Shown here piece after piece: positions 1 to 9,122 of a stretch of DNA of 64,000 nucleotides (the stretch's first letter is position 1; the number at the start of each line of letters is the position of its first letter). A model generated the notes under the pieces. That model saw nothing but the letters and a program-made list of their open reading frames with translations. It did not search any database and was not told the origin of the DNA. Where the stretch lies: the NCBI GenBank assembly GCA_016783965.1, contig JADHVO010000002.1, positions 186,001 through 250,000 of the forward strand, given 5' to 3'. This DNA is from Alphaproteobacteria bacterium (lineage in GTDB: Bacteria > Pseudomonadota > Alphaproteobacteria > Micropepsales > Micropepsaceae). The position numbers and the translations under genes are program-made.

Positions 1-476
1 CCGCGGTGAATGGCGCCGCGGCGGGCGTGGGCATGAGCATCGCGCTGATGGGCGACCTCGTGGTTGCGTCGAAGTCGGCCTATTTTCTCCAGGCCTTCAC
101 GCGGATCGGATTGGTGCCCGACGGCGGGTCGACCTGGCTTTTGCCGCGCCTGATCGGGCTTGCGCGTGCGAAGGAACTCTCACTGCTGGCCGAGCGCCTG
201 CCTGCGGAGAAGGCTGTCGATTGGGGCCTGATCAACCGTGTGGTCGGCGAAAATGAATTGATGGAAGAGGCGCTGAAGCTGGCGAACCAGCTGGCCGAAG
301 GACCGGCCTCTTTGGCGATCACCCGCAGCCTCTACTGGCAGAGCCCCCTCAACAGCTATGAGGAACAGCTTGATCTCGAACGGATCAGCCAGGAACGCGC
401 CGGAAAGACAGAAGATTTCAGAGAAGGCGTCTCGGCCTTTCTGCAAAAGCGCCAGGCCAAGTTCGCCGGGAAATAA
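1..476 (+). CDS. Enoyl-CoA hydratase/isomerase family protein (3' part only)
   Basis: The reading frame is already open at the first base, so only the C-terminal ~157 residues are present. They match the crotonase fold: a Gly-rich oxyanion segment (VNGAAAGVGM), then the RIGLVPDGGSTWLLPRLIG stretch typical of PaaG-like and general enoyl-CoA hydratases, then the 'AVDWGLINRVV' helix. The product should hydrate or isomerise an enoyl-CoA in fatty acid or phenylacetate-type breakdown; the substrate cannot be told. The GTG at position 6 is an internal Val codon, not the start. A 140-bp gap separates it from the M13 peptidase genes. Confidence 0.88.
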   Translation, partial: AVNGAAAGVGMSIALMGDLVVASKSAYFLQAFTRIGLVPDGGSTWLLPRLIGLARAKELSLLAERLPAEKAVDWGLINRVVGENELMEEALKLANQLAEGPASLAITRSLYWQSPLNSYEEQLDLERISQERAGKTEDFREGVSAFLQKRQAKFAGK

Positions 477-616
477 GCTGTTCGGGATTTCGAGTAGTTC
501 ACGCACGCGCGTGTGACTTGCGCGCGGCTGCGAAAAGCTGACCTATTGCTGACAGATTCATGAAAGGGCTGCGGCTGTTGGGGCCGCGCCCTCACCACAA
601 CCGGAGAGCACTCCTT

Positions 617-2668
617 ATGCGTCGCAGCCGCCTTGTTCTATTGGCCGCAGCCCTTTGCGTGGGCACCGCCATTGCCGCCGTTCCTGCCGGAAAGCCAGAG
701 CTGGGCACGTTCGGCGTCGACTTGACCGGGATGGACCGCAGCGTGAAGCCCGGCGACAACTTCTTTTATTACGTGAACGGCACGTGGATGAAGAAGACCG
801 AGATCCCGGCCGACCGCAGCAGCATCGGCGCGTTCCAGCAGCTCCGCATTCTCTCCGAAAAGCGACTGAAAGAGATCGTCGCCGACCTCAAGGCAAAGCC
901 TGTCGACAAGCTGACGCCGGAAGAGAAGAAGCTGCGCGACCTGTTCGACGCGTTCACCGATACGAAGGCAATCGACGCCGCGGGCCTGGCCCCCGCCAAG
1001 GCCGACCTCGACACCATCGCCGCGATCAAAGACCTCGACGGCGTGGCACGTGTGATGTCCGCACCGCGGATGAGCGTGGCATCCGTGTTCAACATGAGCA
1101 TCGGCGTCGACGAGAAAGACCCGAACGCGTACTCGATCGTGCTGACCCAGGGCGGCCTGGGCATGCCGGATCGCGACTACTATCTGCGCGATGACGCGGC
1201 GCTGGCGGCGGCGCGCGACGCCTACAAGAAGTATCTGGCGCAGATGCTGACGCTGGCGGGTGCACCGGACGCGGAAAAGCGTGCGCAGGCGATCTATGAT
1301 GTCGAGGCGAAGATCGCCCAGGTGCACTGGACCCGCGCCGAGAACCGCGACGAGGACAAGACCTACAATCCGATGACGGTCAGCGACCTCAAGAAGCTGG
1401 CACCTGACTTCGCATGGGATGCGTTCTTCGCCGAGGCCGGCATTCCGATGAAGGGGCCGAAGGGCGAGCGCGTGGTCGTGGTGACGCAGAAGTCAGCGTT
1501 CCCGGCACTCGCCAAGATCTTCCACGATACGCCGGTCGAAGTGTGGCGCGACTACCTGACGGTGCACTATCTGCACGCACAGTCGTCGTATCTGCCCAAG
1601 GCCTTCGACGACGCGGACTTCGACTTCTACGGCAAGGTGCTTGGTGGACAGTCGGTGCAGCTCGATCGCGCGACACGCGGCGTGCACCTGCTCGACAACC
1701 TGCTCGGCGAGGCGCTTGGCAAGCTGTACGTCGCCAAGTACTTCCCGCCGGACTCGAAAAAGAAGGCGGAAGAGCTGGTGGCCAACCTGCTCAAGGCCTA
1801 CGACGCGGACATCCGCACCCTGCCCTGGATGAGCGAAGCGACGCGGCAGAAGGCGCTCGAGAAGCTGCACAAGTTCACGCCGCATATCGGGTATCCAGAC
1901 AAGTGGATCGACTACTCGGCCTACACCGTGCAGCCCGGCGCCCTGCTGGCCGACACGCAGAACGGGGTCGAGTTCGAATGGCACCGCGAGCTGAACCGCA
2001 TCGACCAGCCGGTCGACAAAGGCGAGTGGGGCATGACGCCTTCGACGGTGAACGCCTACTACAACCCGTCGATCAACGAGGTCGTGTTCCCCGCCGCGAT
2101 TCTCCAGGCGCCGTTCTTCGATCCGAACGCGGACCCTGCCGTGAACTATGGCGGCATCGGCGCGGTGATCGGGCACGAGATCAGCCATGGCTTCGACGAT
2201 CAGGGGGCAAAGTATGACGGCGACGGCGTGCTGCGCGACTGGTGGACGCCGGAGGACTTCAAGAACTTCAAGGCGAAAACGCAGGCGCTGTCGGACCAGT
2301 TCGACCAGTACGAAGCGCTGCCGGGCCTGCACGTCATCGGCGCCAATACGCTCGGCGAAGACATCGCGGACCTCGCCGGCATCACGATCGCGCTCAAGGC
2401 CTACAAGCTGTCGCTGAACGGCAAGCCTGCGCCGGTGATCGACGGTTACACGGCCGAGCAGCGCTTCTATCTGTCTTATGCACAGATCTGGCGGTCGAAG
2501 TATCGCGAGAACGCGCTGCGCACGCAGGTGTTGTCGAACGAGCATGCGCCGGCGGAGTTCCGCGCGATCAGCGCGACGCGCAATTCGGATGCGTGGTACA
2601 CGGCGTTTGGCGCCAAGCCGGGCGACAAGTACTACCTCGCGCCAGACAAGCGCGTGCGCCTCTGGTAA
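617..2668 (+). CDS. M13 family metallopeptidase, paralogue 1
   Basis: Exported zinc endopeptidase of the neprilysin/PepO family, 683 aa, the usual length. An N-terminal signal peptide (MRRSRLVLLAAALCVGTAIA) sends it to the periplasm or outer surface. The large M13 N-lobe is followed by the NAYY substrate motif, the zinc motif HEISH (residues 520-524), the third zinc ligand E581 in GEDIAD, and the family's terminal 'VRLW'. ATG 617 is chosen because it follows a GGAGAG site at 603-608 and begins the signal peptide; an upstream in-frame ATG at 560 would bury it. First of three tandem paralogues, separated from the second by a strong terminator. Substrates are unknown; family members cleave small peptides. 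Confidence 0.93.
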   Translation: MRRSRLVLLAAALCVGTAIAAVPAGKPELGTFGVDLTGMDRSVKPGDNFFYYVNGTWMKKTEIPADRSSIGAFQQLRILSEKRLKEIVADLKAKPVDKLTPEEKKLRDLFDAFTDTKAIDAAGLAPAKADLDTIAAIKDLDGVARVMSAPRMSVASVFNMSIGVDEKDPNAYSIVLTQGGLGMPDRDYYLRDDAALAAARDAYKKYLAQMLTLAGAPDAEKRAQAIYDVEAKIAQVHWTRAENRDEDKTYNPMTVSDLKKLAPDFAWDAFFAEAGIPMKGPKGERVVVVTQKSAFPALAKIFHDTPVEVWRDYLTVHYLHAQSSYLPKAFDDADFDFYGKVLGGQSVQLDRATRGVHLLDNLLGEALGKLYVAKYFPPDSKKKAEELVANLLKAYDADIRTLPWMSEATRQKALEKLHKFTPHIGYPDKWIDYSAYTVQPGALLADTQNGVEFEWHRELNRIDQPVDKGEWGMTPSTVNAYYNPSINEVVFPAAILQAPFFDPNADPAVNYGGIGAVIGHEISHGFDDQGAKYDGDGVLRDWWTPEDFKNFKAKTQALSDQFDQYEALPGLHVIGANTLGEDIADLAGITIALKAYKLSLNGKPAPVIDGYTAEQRFYLSYAQIWRSKYRENALRTQVLSNEHAPAEFRAISATRNSDAWYTAFGAKPGDKYYLAPDKRVRLW

Positions 2669-2677
2669 GCCGATTTC

Positions 2678-2714
2678 GTGCCGCCGGGAAACGCTCCCGG
2701 CGGCACTTTTCTTT
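2678..2714 (+). terminator. Rho-independent terminator after M13 paralogue 1
   Basis: A perfect 12-bp stem (GTGCCGCCGGGA, 2678-2689, paired with 2695-2706) with a 5-base loop is followed by TTTTCTTT. It starts 10 bp after the first M13 stop codon, so the first paralogue is probably transcribed apart from the next two. Confidence 0.9.
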
Positions 2715-2735
2715 GGGGCATTCGGGGAACGATCC

Positions 2736-4775
2736 ATGAAACGCAGCAGCATCCTTCTTCTCGGCGCCGCCCTCATCGCGACCGCCGCCGCCTTCGCTGC
2801 CGGCCAGCCGCAGGTGAAACCGTGGGGCGTCGAGCTCGGCTACATCGACAAGGGCGTGAAGCCCGGCGACGACTTTTTCGCCTATGCCAACGGCAACTGG
2901 GTGAAGCACTCGAGCATCCCCGCCGACCGAACCTATGCGGGCGTGAACCTGGAGCTCGACCTCCAGAACGATGCACGGTTGAAAGGGTTGGTCCACGAAT
3001 TGTCGACCACGCCGGACGCAAAGCTGTCGCCGGAAGGCCGCAAGCTGCGCGATCTGTACAACGCGTACATGGATAACAAGCAGATCGAGGCGAACGGGCT
3101 GAAGCCCGCTGAAGCCGATTTGGCCAAGATCGACAGCTACAAATCGCTGAGCGATGTCGCGGCAGCAATCGGCGATCCGGCGCTGGGCCTGGACGGGCCG
3201 TTCGGCTTCTACATCGGCGTCGACGACAAGAATTCCGACGCCTATTCGATCAACCTGTATCAGTCCGGCATCGGCATGCCCGACCGCGACTACTACCTGA
3301 AGACCGACAAGGAAATTGTCGACACCCAAAAGGCGTACAAGAAGTATCTCGCCGACATGCTGACCATCGCCGGCGTCAAGGACGCCGCGGCGCGGGCGGC
3401 GAAGATCTACGACCTGGAGCTGGCCATCGCGAAGGTGAGCTGGCCGGCGCAAGACCGGCGCGATGCGACCAAGACCTACAACCCGATGACGGCAGCAGAC
3501 CTCAAGAAGCTCGCGCCGGGCTTCGCCTGGGACGCATTGTTCAAGGCGGCAGGCATCGACGAGAGGGGCGGCGCGCGCAAGGTGCTGGTTGCCGAGAACA
3601 CCGCGTTTCCGAAACTCGCGCAAGTGTTCGCCGCCACGCCGCTGGAGGTGTGGAAGGACTACATGAAGGTGCGCTATCTGCACCACTTCGCCGCGTTCCT
3701 GCCGAAGAAAGTGGACGACACGGATTTCGCGTTCTACGGCACCGCGCTGAACGGCAAGACGGCGCAACTGGCCCGTGACGTTCGCGCCATCCATCTGCTC
3801 GACAATTCGATGGGCGAGGCGCTGGGCCATCTCTATGTCGCCAGGTATTTCCCGCCGGAGGCGAAGACCAAGGCGCTCCAGCTGGTGAAGAACCTGATCG
3901 CCGCCTACGACGCCGACATCCAGACGCTGGCGTGGATGACGCCGGCCACGCGTGCCAAGGCGCGCGAGAAGCTGCATGCGATGGCGCTGAAGATCGGCTA
4001 TCCCGACAAGTTCCGCGACTATGGCCCTCTGGCAATCGATCGCGACAGCCTGATCGGCGACATCAAGGCTGCGTCGCTGTTCGAGTGGCACCGGCAGCTC
4101 AAGCGCGTCGACGGCCCGGTCGACCGGGCCGAGTGGGGCATGACGCCGCCGACCAACAACGCCTATGACAACTTCAACTTCAACGAGATCGTGTTCCCCG
4201 CCGGCATCCTCCAGCCGCCCTACTTCGACCCGAATGCCGACGACGCGGTGAACTACGGCGAGATCGGCGCCACGATCGGGCACGAGATCAGCCATGCCTT
4301 CGACGACCAGGGGGCCAAGTACAACGCGCGCGGCAACCTGGAGAACTGGTTCGCGCCGGCCGACCTGAAGGGTTTCCAGGCCCGCACGCATGCCATTGCC
4401 GAACAATATAGCCAGTACGAGCCGTTGCCCGGCCTGCACATCAACGGACAATTGACGTTGGGCGAGAACGTTGCCGACATCGCAGGCCTGGTGATCGCCC
4501 ACAAGGCGTACATCATCTCGCTGCACGGCAAGCCGGCGCCGGTTCTGGACGGCCTGACGGGCGACCAGCGCTTCTACATCGCCTATGCGCAGAGCTGGCG
4601 CGAGACCCATCGGCCGGGCGCGATCCGCAGCCAGGTGCTGTCGAACCCGCATAGCCCGTCGGAGTTCCGAGTCAATGGCGTGGTCCGCAACGACAGCAAT
4701 TGGTACACCGCGTTCGACGTGAAACCGGGCGACAAGCTGTATCTGCCGCCCGACAAGCGCGTGCCGGTGTGGTGA
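2736..4775 (+). CDS. M13 family metallopeptidase, paralogue 2
   Basis: Second exported M13 zinc peptidase, 679 aa, with a signal peptide starting MKRSSILLLGAALIATAAAFA. The zinc motif HEISH lies at 516-520 and the third ligand E577 in GENVAD. The protein ends 'VPVW', matching the M13 C-terminus. ATG 2736 is chosen because it opens the signal peptide and lies after the upstream terminator; the in-frame codons before it overlap paralogue 1. The NAYY motif of the other copies reads NAYDNFNFNE here, so the substrate groove differs. Only 31 bp separate it from paralogue 3, suggesting a two-gene transcript. Confidence 0.93.
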   Translation: MKRSSILLLGAALIATAAAFAAGQPQVKPWGVELGYIDKGVKPGDDFFAYANGNWVKHSSIPADRTYAGVNLELDLQNDARLKGLVHELSTTPDAKLSPEGRKLRDLYNAYMDNKQIEANGLKPAEADLAKIDSYKSLSDVAAAIGDPALGLDGPFGFYIGVDDKNSDAYSINLYQSGIGMPDRDYYLKTDKEIVDTQKAYKKYLADMLTIAGVKDAAARAAKIYDLELAIAKVSWPAQDRRDATKTYNPMTAADLKKLAPGFAWDALFKAAGIDERGGARKVLVAENTAFPKLAQVFAATPLEVWKDYMKVRYLHHFAAFLPKKVDDTDFAFYGTALNGKTAQLARDVRAIHLLDNSMGEALGHLYVARYFPPEAKTKALQLVKNLIAAYDADIQTLAWMTPATRAKAREKLHAMALKIGYPDKFRDYGPLAIDRDSLIGDIKAASLFEWHRQLKRVDGPVDRAEWGMTPPTNNAYDNFNFNEIVFPAGILQPPYFDPNADDAVNYGEIGATIGHEISHAFDDQGAKYNARGNLENWFAPADLKGFQARTHAIAEQYSQYEPLPGLHINGQLTLGENVADIAGLVIAHKAYIISLHGKPAPVLDGLTGDQRFYIAYAQSWRETHRPGAIRSQVLSNPHSPSEFRVNGVVRNDSNWYTAFDVKPGDKLYLPPDKRVPVW

Positions 4776-4806
4776 GTAGAGAACGACAACAAGGGGACTT
4801 TCCACG

Positions 4807-6855
4807 ATGAGAAAGATCGCGATCGCCCTTCTGGGCGCCGCTGCGATTTCGTGCGCGGCATGGGCGGCAACCGACAAGGCCGCAATTCAGCCCTGGGGCT
4901 TCGACCTCAGCGGCATGGACCGCAGCGTGAAGCCGGGCGACGACTTCTTCGAATTCGCCAACGGCAACTGGTTCAAGCGCACGACGATCCCGAGTGACCG
5001 CACGTCGATTGGCTCGTTCCAGCAGCTCCGGATCGACTCCGAAAACCGGATGAAGGCGCTGATCGCCGACCTGCATGCCAAGCCGGTCGCGTCGCTGACG
5101 CCGGAGGAGCATCAGATCCTCGACCTGTACGACGGGTTCGTGGACCAGGCCGCGATCGATGCCCGCGGGCTCGCGCCGCTGAAGCCGACTTTCGCCCGCA
5201 TCGCGGCGCTCAAGACGTTGGATGATGTGGCGGCGCTGATGGGCGATCCCGCCTTCATTGCGGCGCAGGATTCCGACGGCATCGTCGGGAGCGGCATCCG
5301 TCCCGATCCCAAGAACTCCAACGTCTATGTCGTGACGGCGACGCAGTCGGGCCTCGGCATGCCGAACCGCGACTACTACCTGAAGACCGACGATGCCGGC
5401 ATCACGGCGACGCGCGAGGCATACAAGAGGTATCTCGTCACCATGCTGGGCCTGGCCGGCGAGACCAAGGATGTCGAGGCGCGGGCGGCCGCGGTCTATG
5501 CGCTGGAAGAAGCGATCGCCAATGCGCACTGGGCCTCGGCGGCACGGCGCGATGCGGACAAGACCTACAACCCGATGACGGTGACGGACCTCCAGAAGTT
5601 CGCACCGGGCTTCAACTGGGTTGCATACTTCAAGGCGCAGGGCATCGACCCGGACCGCAAGGTGATCGTACGCGAGAACACGGCGTTCCCGGGCATGGCT
5701 GCAACTTTCGCCAAGACGCCGGTCACGGTGTGGAAGGACTACTTGATCCTCCACACGATGCACTCGGCGGCGCCGTACCTGCCCAAGGCGGTCGACGACG
5801 CCGACTTCGATTTCTACGGCAAGATGATCGGCGGCACCTCACAGCAGCTGCCGCGCGACAGCCGCGCCGTCGCCCTGATCGACGCGGTGCTGCCGCATCC
5901 GTTCGGCAAGCTCTACGCGGCAAAGTACTTCCCGCCGGAGACCAAGGCGAAGGCCGAGGCGCTGGTGCAGAACATCATCGCCGCCTACGACGCCGACATC
6001 CACAAGATCACCTGGATGAGCGACGTCACCAAGGCGAAGGCGCTGGAGAAGCTGCACAAGTTCACGCCGCACATCGGCTATCCCGACAGGTGGCGCGACT
6101 ATTCGGGCCTCGAGATCAAGCGGGACGATCTGCTGGGCAACATCCAGCGGGCGCAGGCGTTCGAGTGGAAGTACCGGCTGGACCGCATCGACCAGCCGGT
6201 CGACCGCAACGAATGGAACATGACGCCGCCGACGGTGAACGCCTACTACACGCAGTCGTTCAACTCGATCTTCTTCCCGGCCGCGATCCTGCAACCGCCG
6301 TTCTTCGATCCGAATGCGGACGACGCCGTGAACTATGGCGGCATCGGCGTGGTGATCGGGCACGAGATCGGCCACGGCTTCGACGACCAGGGCAGCAAGT
6401 ACACCGGCGAAGGCATCCTGCAGAGCTGGTGGACCGACACCGACCGCAAGGCGTTCGAAGAGCGCGTGTCGGCGCTCGGCGCGCAATACGAAGCGTACGA
6501 AGGCCTGCCGGGGCTACACCTGAACGGGCGGCTGACCATGGGCGAGAATATCGGCGACCTGTCGGGCGTGGCGATCTCGCTGCAGGCCTATCATGCATCG
6601 CTGCACGGCAAGGCGGCGCCGGTGCTGGACGGATTCAGCGGCGACCAGCGCTTCTTCCTGGCGTTCGCACAGGTGTGGCGCGGCAAATACACGGACGCCG
6701 CGATGCGCCAGCAGGTGCTGACCAACCCCCACAGCCCGCCGCATTGGCGCGCCGTGGGTCCGGAGCGCAACGTCGACGGCTGGTACGAGGCGTTCGGCGT
6801 GAAGCCGGGCGACAAGATGTACATCGCACCGGAGCAGCGCGTACACCTGTGGTGA
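4807..6855 (+). CDS. M13 family metallopeptidase, paralogue 3
   Basis: Third tandem M13 zinc peptidase, 682 aa, with signal peptide MRKIAIALLGAAAISCAAWA. The zinc motif is HEIGH at 519-523, Gly replacing the Ser of the other two copies, and the third ligand is E580 in GENIGD. NAYY and the C-terminal 'VHLW' are present. A purine-rich AAGGGGAC site at 4791-4798 precedes ATG 4807. All expected zinc ligands are intact, so the enzyme is probably active; small sequence differences among copies suggest different peptide preferences. Confidence 0.93.
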   Translation: MRKIAIALLGAAAISCAAWAATDKAAIQPWGFDLSGMDRSVKPGDDFFEFANGNWFKRTTIPSDRTSIGSFQQLRIDSENRMKALIADLHAKPVASLTPEEHQILDLYDGFVDQAAIDARGLAPLKPTFARIAALKTLDDVAALMGDPAFIAAQDSDGIVGSGIRPDPKNSNVYVVTATQSGLGMPNRDYYLKTDDAGITATREAYKRYLVTMLGLAGETKDVEARAAAVYALEEAIANAHWASAARRDADKTYNPMTVTDLQKFAPGFNWVAYFKAQGIDPDRKVIVRENTAFPGMAATFAKTPVTVWKDYLILHTMHSAAPYLPKAVDDADFDFYGKMIGGTSQQLPRDSRAVALIDAVLPHPFGKLYAAKYFPPETKAKAEALVQNIIAAYDADIHKITWMSDVTKAKALEKLHKFTPHIGYPDRWRDYSGLEIKRDDLLGNIQRAQAFEWKYRLDRIDQPVDRNEWNMTPPTVNAYYTQSFNSIFFPAAILQPPFFDPNADDAVNYGGIGVVIGHEIGHGFDDQGSKYTGEGILQSWWTDTDRKAFEERVSALGAQYEAYEGLPGLHLNGRLTMGENIGDLSGVAISLQAYHASLHGKAAPVLDGFSGDQRFFLAFAQVWRGKYTDAAMRQQVLTNPHSPPHWRAVGPERNVDGWYEAFGVKPGDKMYIAPEQRVHLW

Positions 6856-6864
6856 TGTAAGAAG

Positions 6865-7245
6865 CTAGCGCTTCTTGCGCGGGGCGCGCGAGGCGGGGAC
6901 CGCCTTGCGCGCCTTTTTCTTTGCCGCCGGCGAGGCTTGCGCGACCTTCAGCGCCGCGCGGGCCCATTGCGCGAGTTCGTCGGGGTCGTCGTAGAGGCGG
7001 TCAGGAAGGCTGAGCCAGGTGGTCGTGATCAGCTCCTTGCCCTTGTAGAAGGTGAAGGGCTTCGATTTCTCGGCGTCGAACGCCTTGCGCGTTTCGGCGT
7101 CGGTCTTGAAATAGATCGTGTCGTTGTTGAAGACCATGCCGAGCATGGTGTCGCCGGCGTAGATACCCTCGCCGCCGAAGAACCGGCGCAGGCGGATCGG
7201 TCCGAATTCGCCAAAGAGGTCGTCGAAGCGGTGCGGGTCACTCAT
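6865..7245 (-). CDS. TfoX N-terminal domain protein
   Basis: 126-aa protein matching the TfoX/Sxy N-terminal domain: a 'FGPIRLRRFFGGEGIYAG' start, then 'MLGMVFNNDTIYFKTD' and a trailing YYDDPDEL-like helix. TfoX_N proteins are small cytosolic proteins; in gammaproteobacteria the full-length form regulates competence, but stand-alone copies in alphaproteobacteria have no settled role. The tail is a Lys/Arg/Ala-rich segment. ATG 7245 is chosen over upstream codons because it overlaps the TetR stop as ATGA, implying translational coupling in one operon. Confidence 0.8.
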   Translation of the reverse strand: MSDPHRFDDLFGEFGPIRLRRFFGGEGIYAGDTMLGMVFNNDTIYFKTDAETRKAFDAEKSKPFTFYKGKELITTTWLSLPDRLYDDPDELAQWARAALKVAQASPAAKKKARKAVPASRAPRKKR

Positions 7246-7844
7246 CGCTTGCCGCCAGCGCCAAACCGCAAGCCGTCTATCAGCAGAGCGATCATGCGGG
7301 CCGTGTGGTCGGACGCGACGTCGTGGGCGGGCCGGCACAGACTGACAACGGCGCTCAGCAGATCTCCGGGGGCGACGCCGGTCCGGATATCGCCGGCGGC
7401 AACAGCCTTCTTCAACAGGGAGTCGAGCGCGGGCCGCAGTTTTGAATCGTAATACGCCGGCAGGGGTTCATAGGCGGGATCGCCAGAGTGCAGAGCCGTC
7501 GCCAATCCGCGCTTGGTCGCGACGAATTCCGCGAAGCGCTGCATCCAGCGCGACAGCGCTTCGACCGGGGGATATTTTGCCGCGAGCTCTGCGGCCGCGT
7601 CTGCGCAGGCGTCCACCTCCTGGCGGAACACAGCGACGATCAGGTCAGAACGCTGCGGGAAATGGCGATAGACGGTGCCCACACCAACACCGGCTTTCTC
7701 CGCAATGTCTCGCACGGGTGCGTCTACGCCGGACTTGCCGAACACGGCCAGCGCTGCTTTCAGCAGCGTCTCCATATTCCGCTGCGCGTCGGCGCGCCGC
7801 GCGGGTTCCGCGCCCTCCTTCGCCGATTGTTTCGTGCGCTTCAC
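7242..7844 (-). CDS. TetR family transcriptional regulator
   Basis: 200-aa repressor. The N-terminal TetR helix-turn-helix reads VRDIAEKAGVGVGTVYRHF, with R..LI.AVF after it; the C-terminal half is the variable ligand and dimer domain. GTG 7844 is chosen because an AGAGGG site lies 5 nt upstream and the length fits the family; the longer open frame upstream runs through the operator and promoter region. It is divergent from a short-chain dehydrogenase, the usual layout for a TetR repressor controlling its neighbour and itself. The inducer is unknown. Confidence 0.88.
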   Translation of the reverse strand: MKRTKQSAKEGAEPARRADAQRNMETLLKAALAVFGKSGVDAPVRDIAEKAGVGVGTVYRHFPQRSDLIVAVFRQEVDACADAAAELAAKYPPVEALSRWMQRFAEFVATKRGLATALHSGDPAYEPLPAYYDSKLRPALDSLLKKAVAAGDIRTGVAPGDLLSAVVSLCRPAHDVASDHTARMIALLIDGLRFGAGGKR

Positions 7845-7854
7845 AAAAACCCTC

Positions 7855-7901
7855 TTGCCAAACGGAACATCGCTCCGTATAAACGGATCGTCGTTCCGTT
7901 T
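7855..7901. promoter_or_regulatory. SDR promoter covered by two tandem 21-bp TetR-type operators
   Basis: A sigma70-like promoter facing the SDR gene has -35 TTGCCA (7855-7860), a 17-bp spacer and -10 TATAAA (7878-7883). Two consecutive 21-bp dyads lie over it: AAACGGA-N7-TCCGTAT (7860-7880) and AAACGGA-N7-TCCGTTT (7881-7901). The second dyad is perfect, the first has one mismatch, and they are exactly 21 bp (two helical turns) apart. That is the expected form of an operator for the adjacent TetR protein. Confidence 0.75.
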
Positions 7902-7955
7902 GTGCGTTTTATCAACCGGCGGCGGCGACCACAAGCCCGCGAAAAGGAGATTACC

Positions 7956-8708
7956 ATGCCGGACAACCGCATCGCACTCGTCACTGGCGCCAACCAGGGC
8001 ATCGGCCTTCAGATCGCTCACGACCTTGTCGCGAAAGGGCTGACCGTCTTGGTCGGCTCGCGCAATCTGGCGAACGGTGAGGCTGCCGCGCTCGATATCG
8101 GCAAGGGCGCGCACGCTGTCCAACTGGACGTGACGGATACCCGCTCGATCGCGGCTGCGGCCGCGCTCATCGGCAAGGAATATGGGCGGCTCGACGTATT
8201 AGTGAACAACGCCGGCATCTCGAAGGTTGGCCAGCCAAGCGGCACCTTCGACGAGATCGTGAAGAACAGCCGGATCACCAGCGCGCCACTGGACGACATC
8301 CGCACGATCTTTGAAACGAACGTGTTCGGCGTGATCGCCGTGACGCAGGCGATGCTGCCTCTGTTGCGCAAGTCAAAATCGGCGCGGATCGTGAATGTAT
8401 CTAGCGGGGTCGGATCGCTGATGCGGACGCTCGGCCCCGGCGGCGAGCACCTGCGTTCGATCTACGGCATGTATTCGGCGTCCAAGACCGCGCTGAACGC
8501 GGTAACGGTTGGCATGGCGCTCGACCTGGCGGCGGATGGGATCAAGGTCAACGCGGCCTGCCCCGGCTACACCAAGACGGCGCTCAACAACTTCATGGGC
8601 ACGCGGACGGTTGAGCAAGGGGCGCGCGAGCCGGTGCGTCTGGCCCTGCTCGGCGACGATGGCCCGACCGCAAGCTATTCGAACGATGAGGGCCCGCTGC
8701 CGTGGTGA
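7956..8708 (+). CDS. SDR family NAD(P)-dependent oxidoreductase
   Basis: 250-aa classical short-chain dehydrogenase/reductase. The Rossmann nucleotide site TGANQGIG is at residues 10-17, the NNAG motif follows strand 4, and the catalytic YSASK has Tyr173 and Lys177. ATG 7956 sits 6 nt after an AAAGGAGA ribosome site. The C-terminus ends 'YSNDEGPLPW', common in carbonyl-reductase-like SDRs. Divergence from a TetR gene, with operators over its promoter, suggests induction by a small carbonyl or other toxic compound; the substrate cannot be read from sequence. Confidence 0.9.
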   Translation: MPDNRIALVTGANQGIGLQIAHDLVAKGLTVLVGSRNLANGEAAALDIGKGAHAVQLDVTDTRSIAAAAALIGKEYGRLDVLVNNAGISKVGQPSGTFDEIVKNSRITSAPLDDIRTIFETNVFGVIAVTQAMLPLLRKSKSARIVNVSSGVGSLMRTLGPGGEHLRSIYGMYSASKTALNAVTVGMALDLAADGIKVNAACPGYTKTALNNFMGTRTVEQGAREPVRLALLGDDGPTASYSNDEGPLPW

Positions 8709-8715
8709 CGCGTGA

Positions 8716-9120
8716 TTAGTGTGCGGCGTCCTTGGCCGGCGTGATGGACACGCTCTCGCCGCAGCCGCAGGCGGCGGTCTGGTTCGGGTTGTTGAACACA
8801 AAGCGCGCGCCGAGCTTTTCCTTCACGAAATCCATCTCGGTGCCGATCAGGAACAGGATCGCCTTCGGGTCGATGAAGATCTTCACGCCCTTGTCCTCCA
8901 CCACCTCGTCCAGCGGCTTTATCTCTTCGGCGTAGTCCATCGTGTAGGACATGCCGGCGCAGCCGCCGTTCGTCACACCGACGCGCACGCCCTGATACCG
9001 GCCTTCGGCGTCGGCCATGATGTCTCGTATGCGCGCGGCGGCGGCATCGGTGAGTTTCACGGCCTTGGGGCGCTCGCGGCGCGGCTTCGGCGAGGTGGTC
9101 GGGGTCTGGGTCGTCGCCAT
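8716..9120 (-). CDS. sufA: HesB/IscA-type Fe-S carrier protein
   Basis: 134-aa A-type Fe-S carrier. The three conserved ligands are Cys54 (NGGCAGMSY) and Cys118/Cys120 (AACGCGES). A ~20-residue Ser/Thr/Pro/Lys-rich extension precedes the conserved core. It accepts clusters from the SufBCD scaffold and hands them to apoproteins. Last gene of the Fe-S operon, 2 bp after sufT. SufA versus ErpA cannot be separated from sequence alone; SufA is preferred from context. Confidence 0.88.
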   Translation of the reverse strand: MATTQTPTTSPKPRRERPKAVKLTDAAAARIRDIMADAEGRYQGVRVGVTNGGCAGMSYTMDYAEEIKPLDEVVEDKGVKIFIDPKAILFLIGTEMDFVKEKLGARFVFNNPNQTAACGCGESVSITPAKDAAH

Positions 9121-9122
9121 GG

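Noticed and set aside
3061-4885. Very long minus-strand open frames opposite the M13 genes (up to 769 codons)
   Set aside because: They are shadows of strongly biased codon usage on the plus strand; their translations are His/Arg/Val-rich with no domain.
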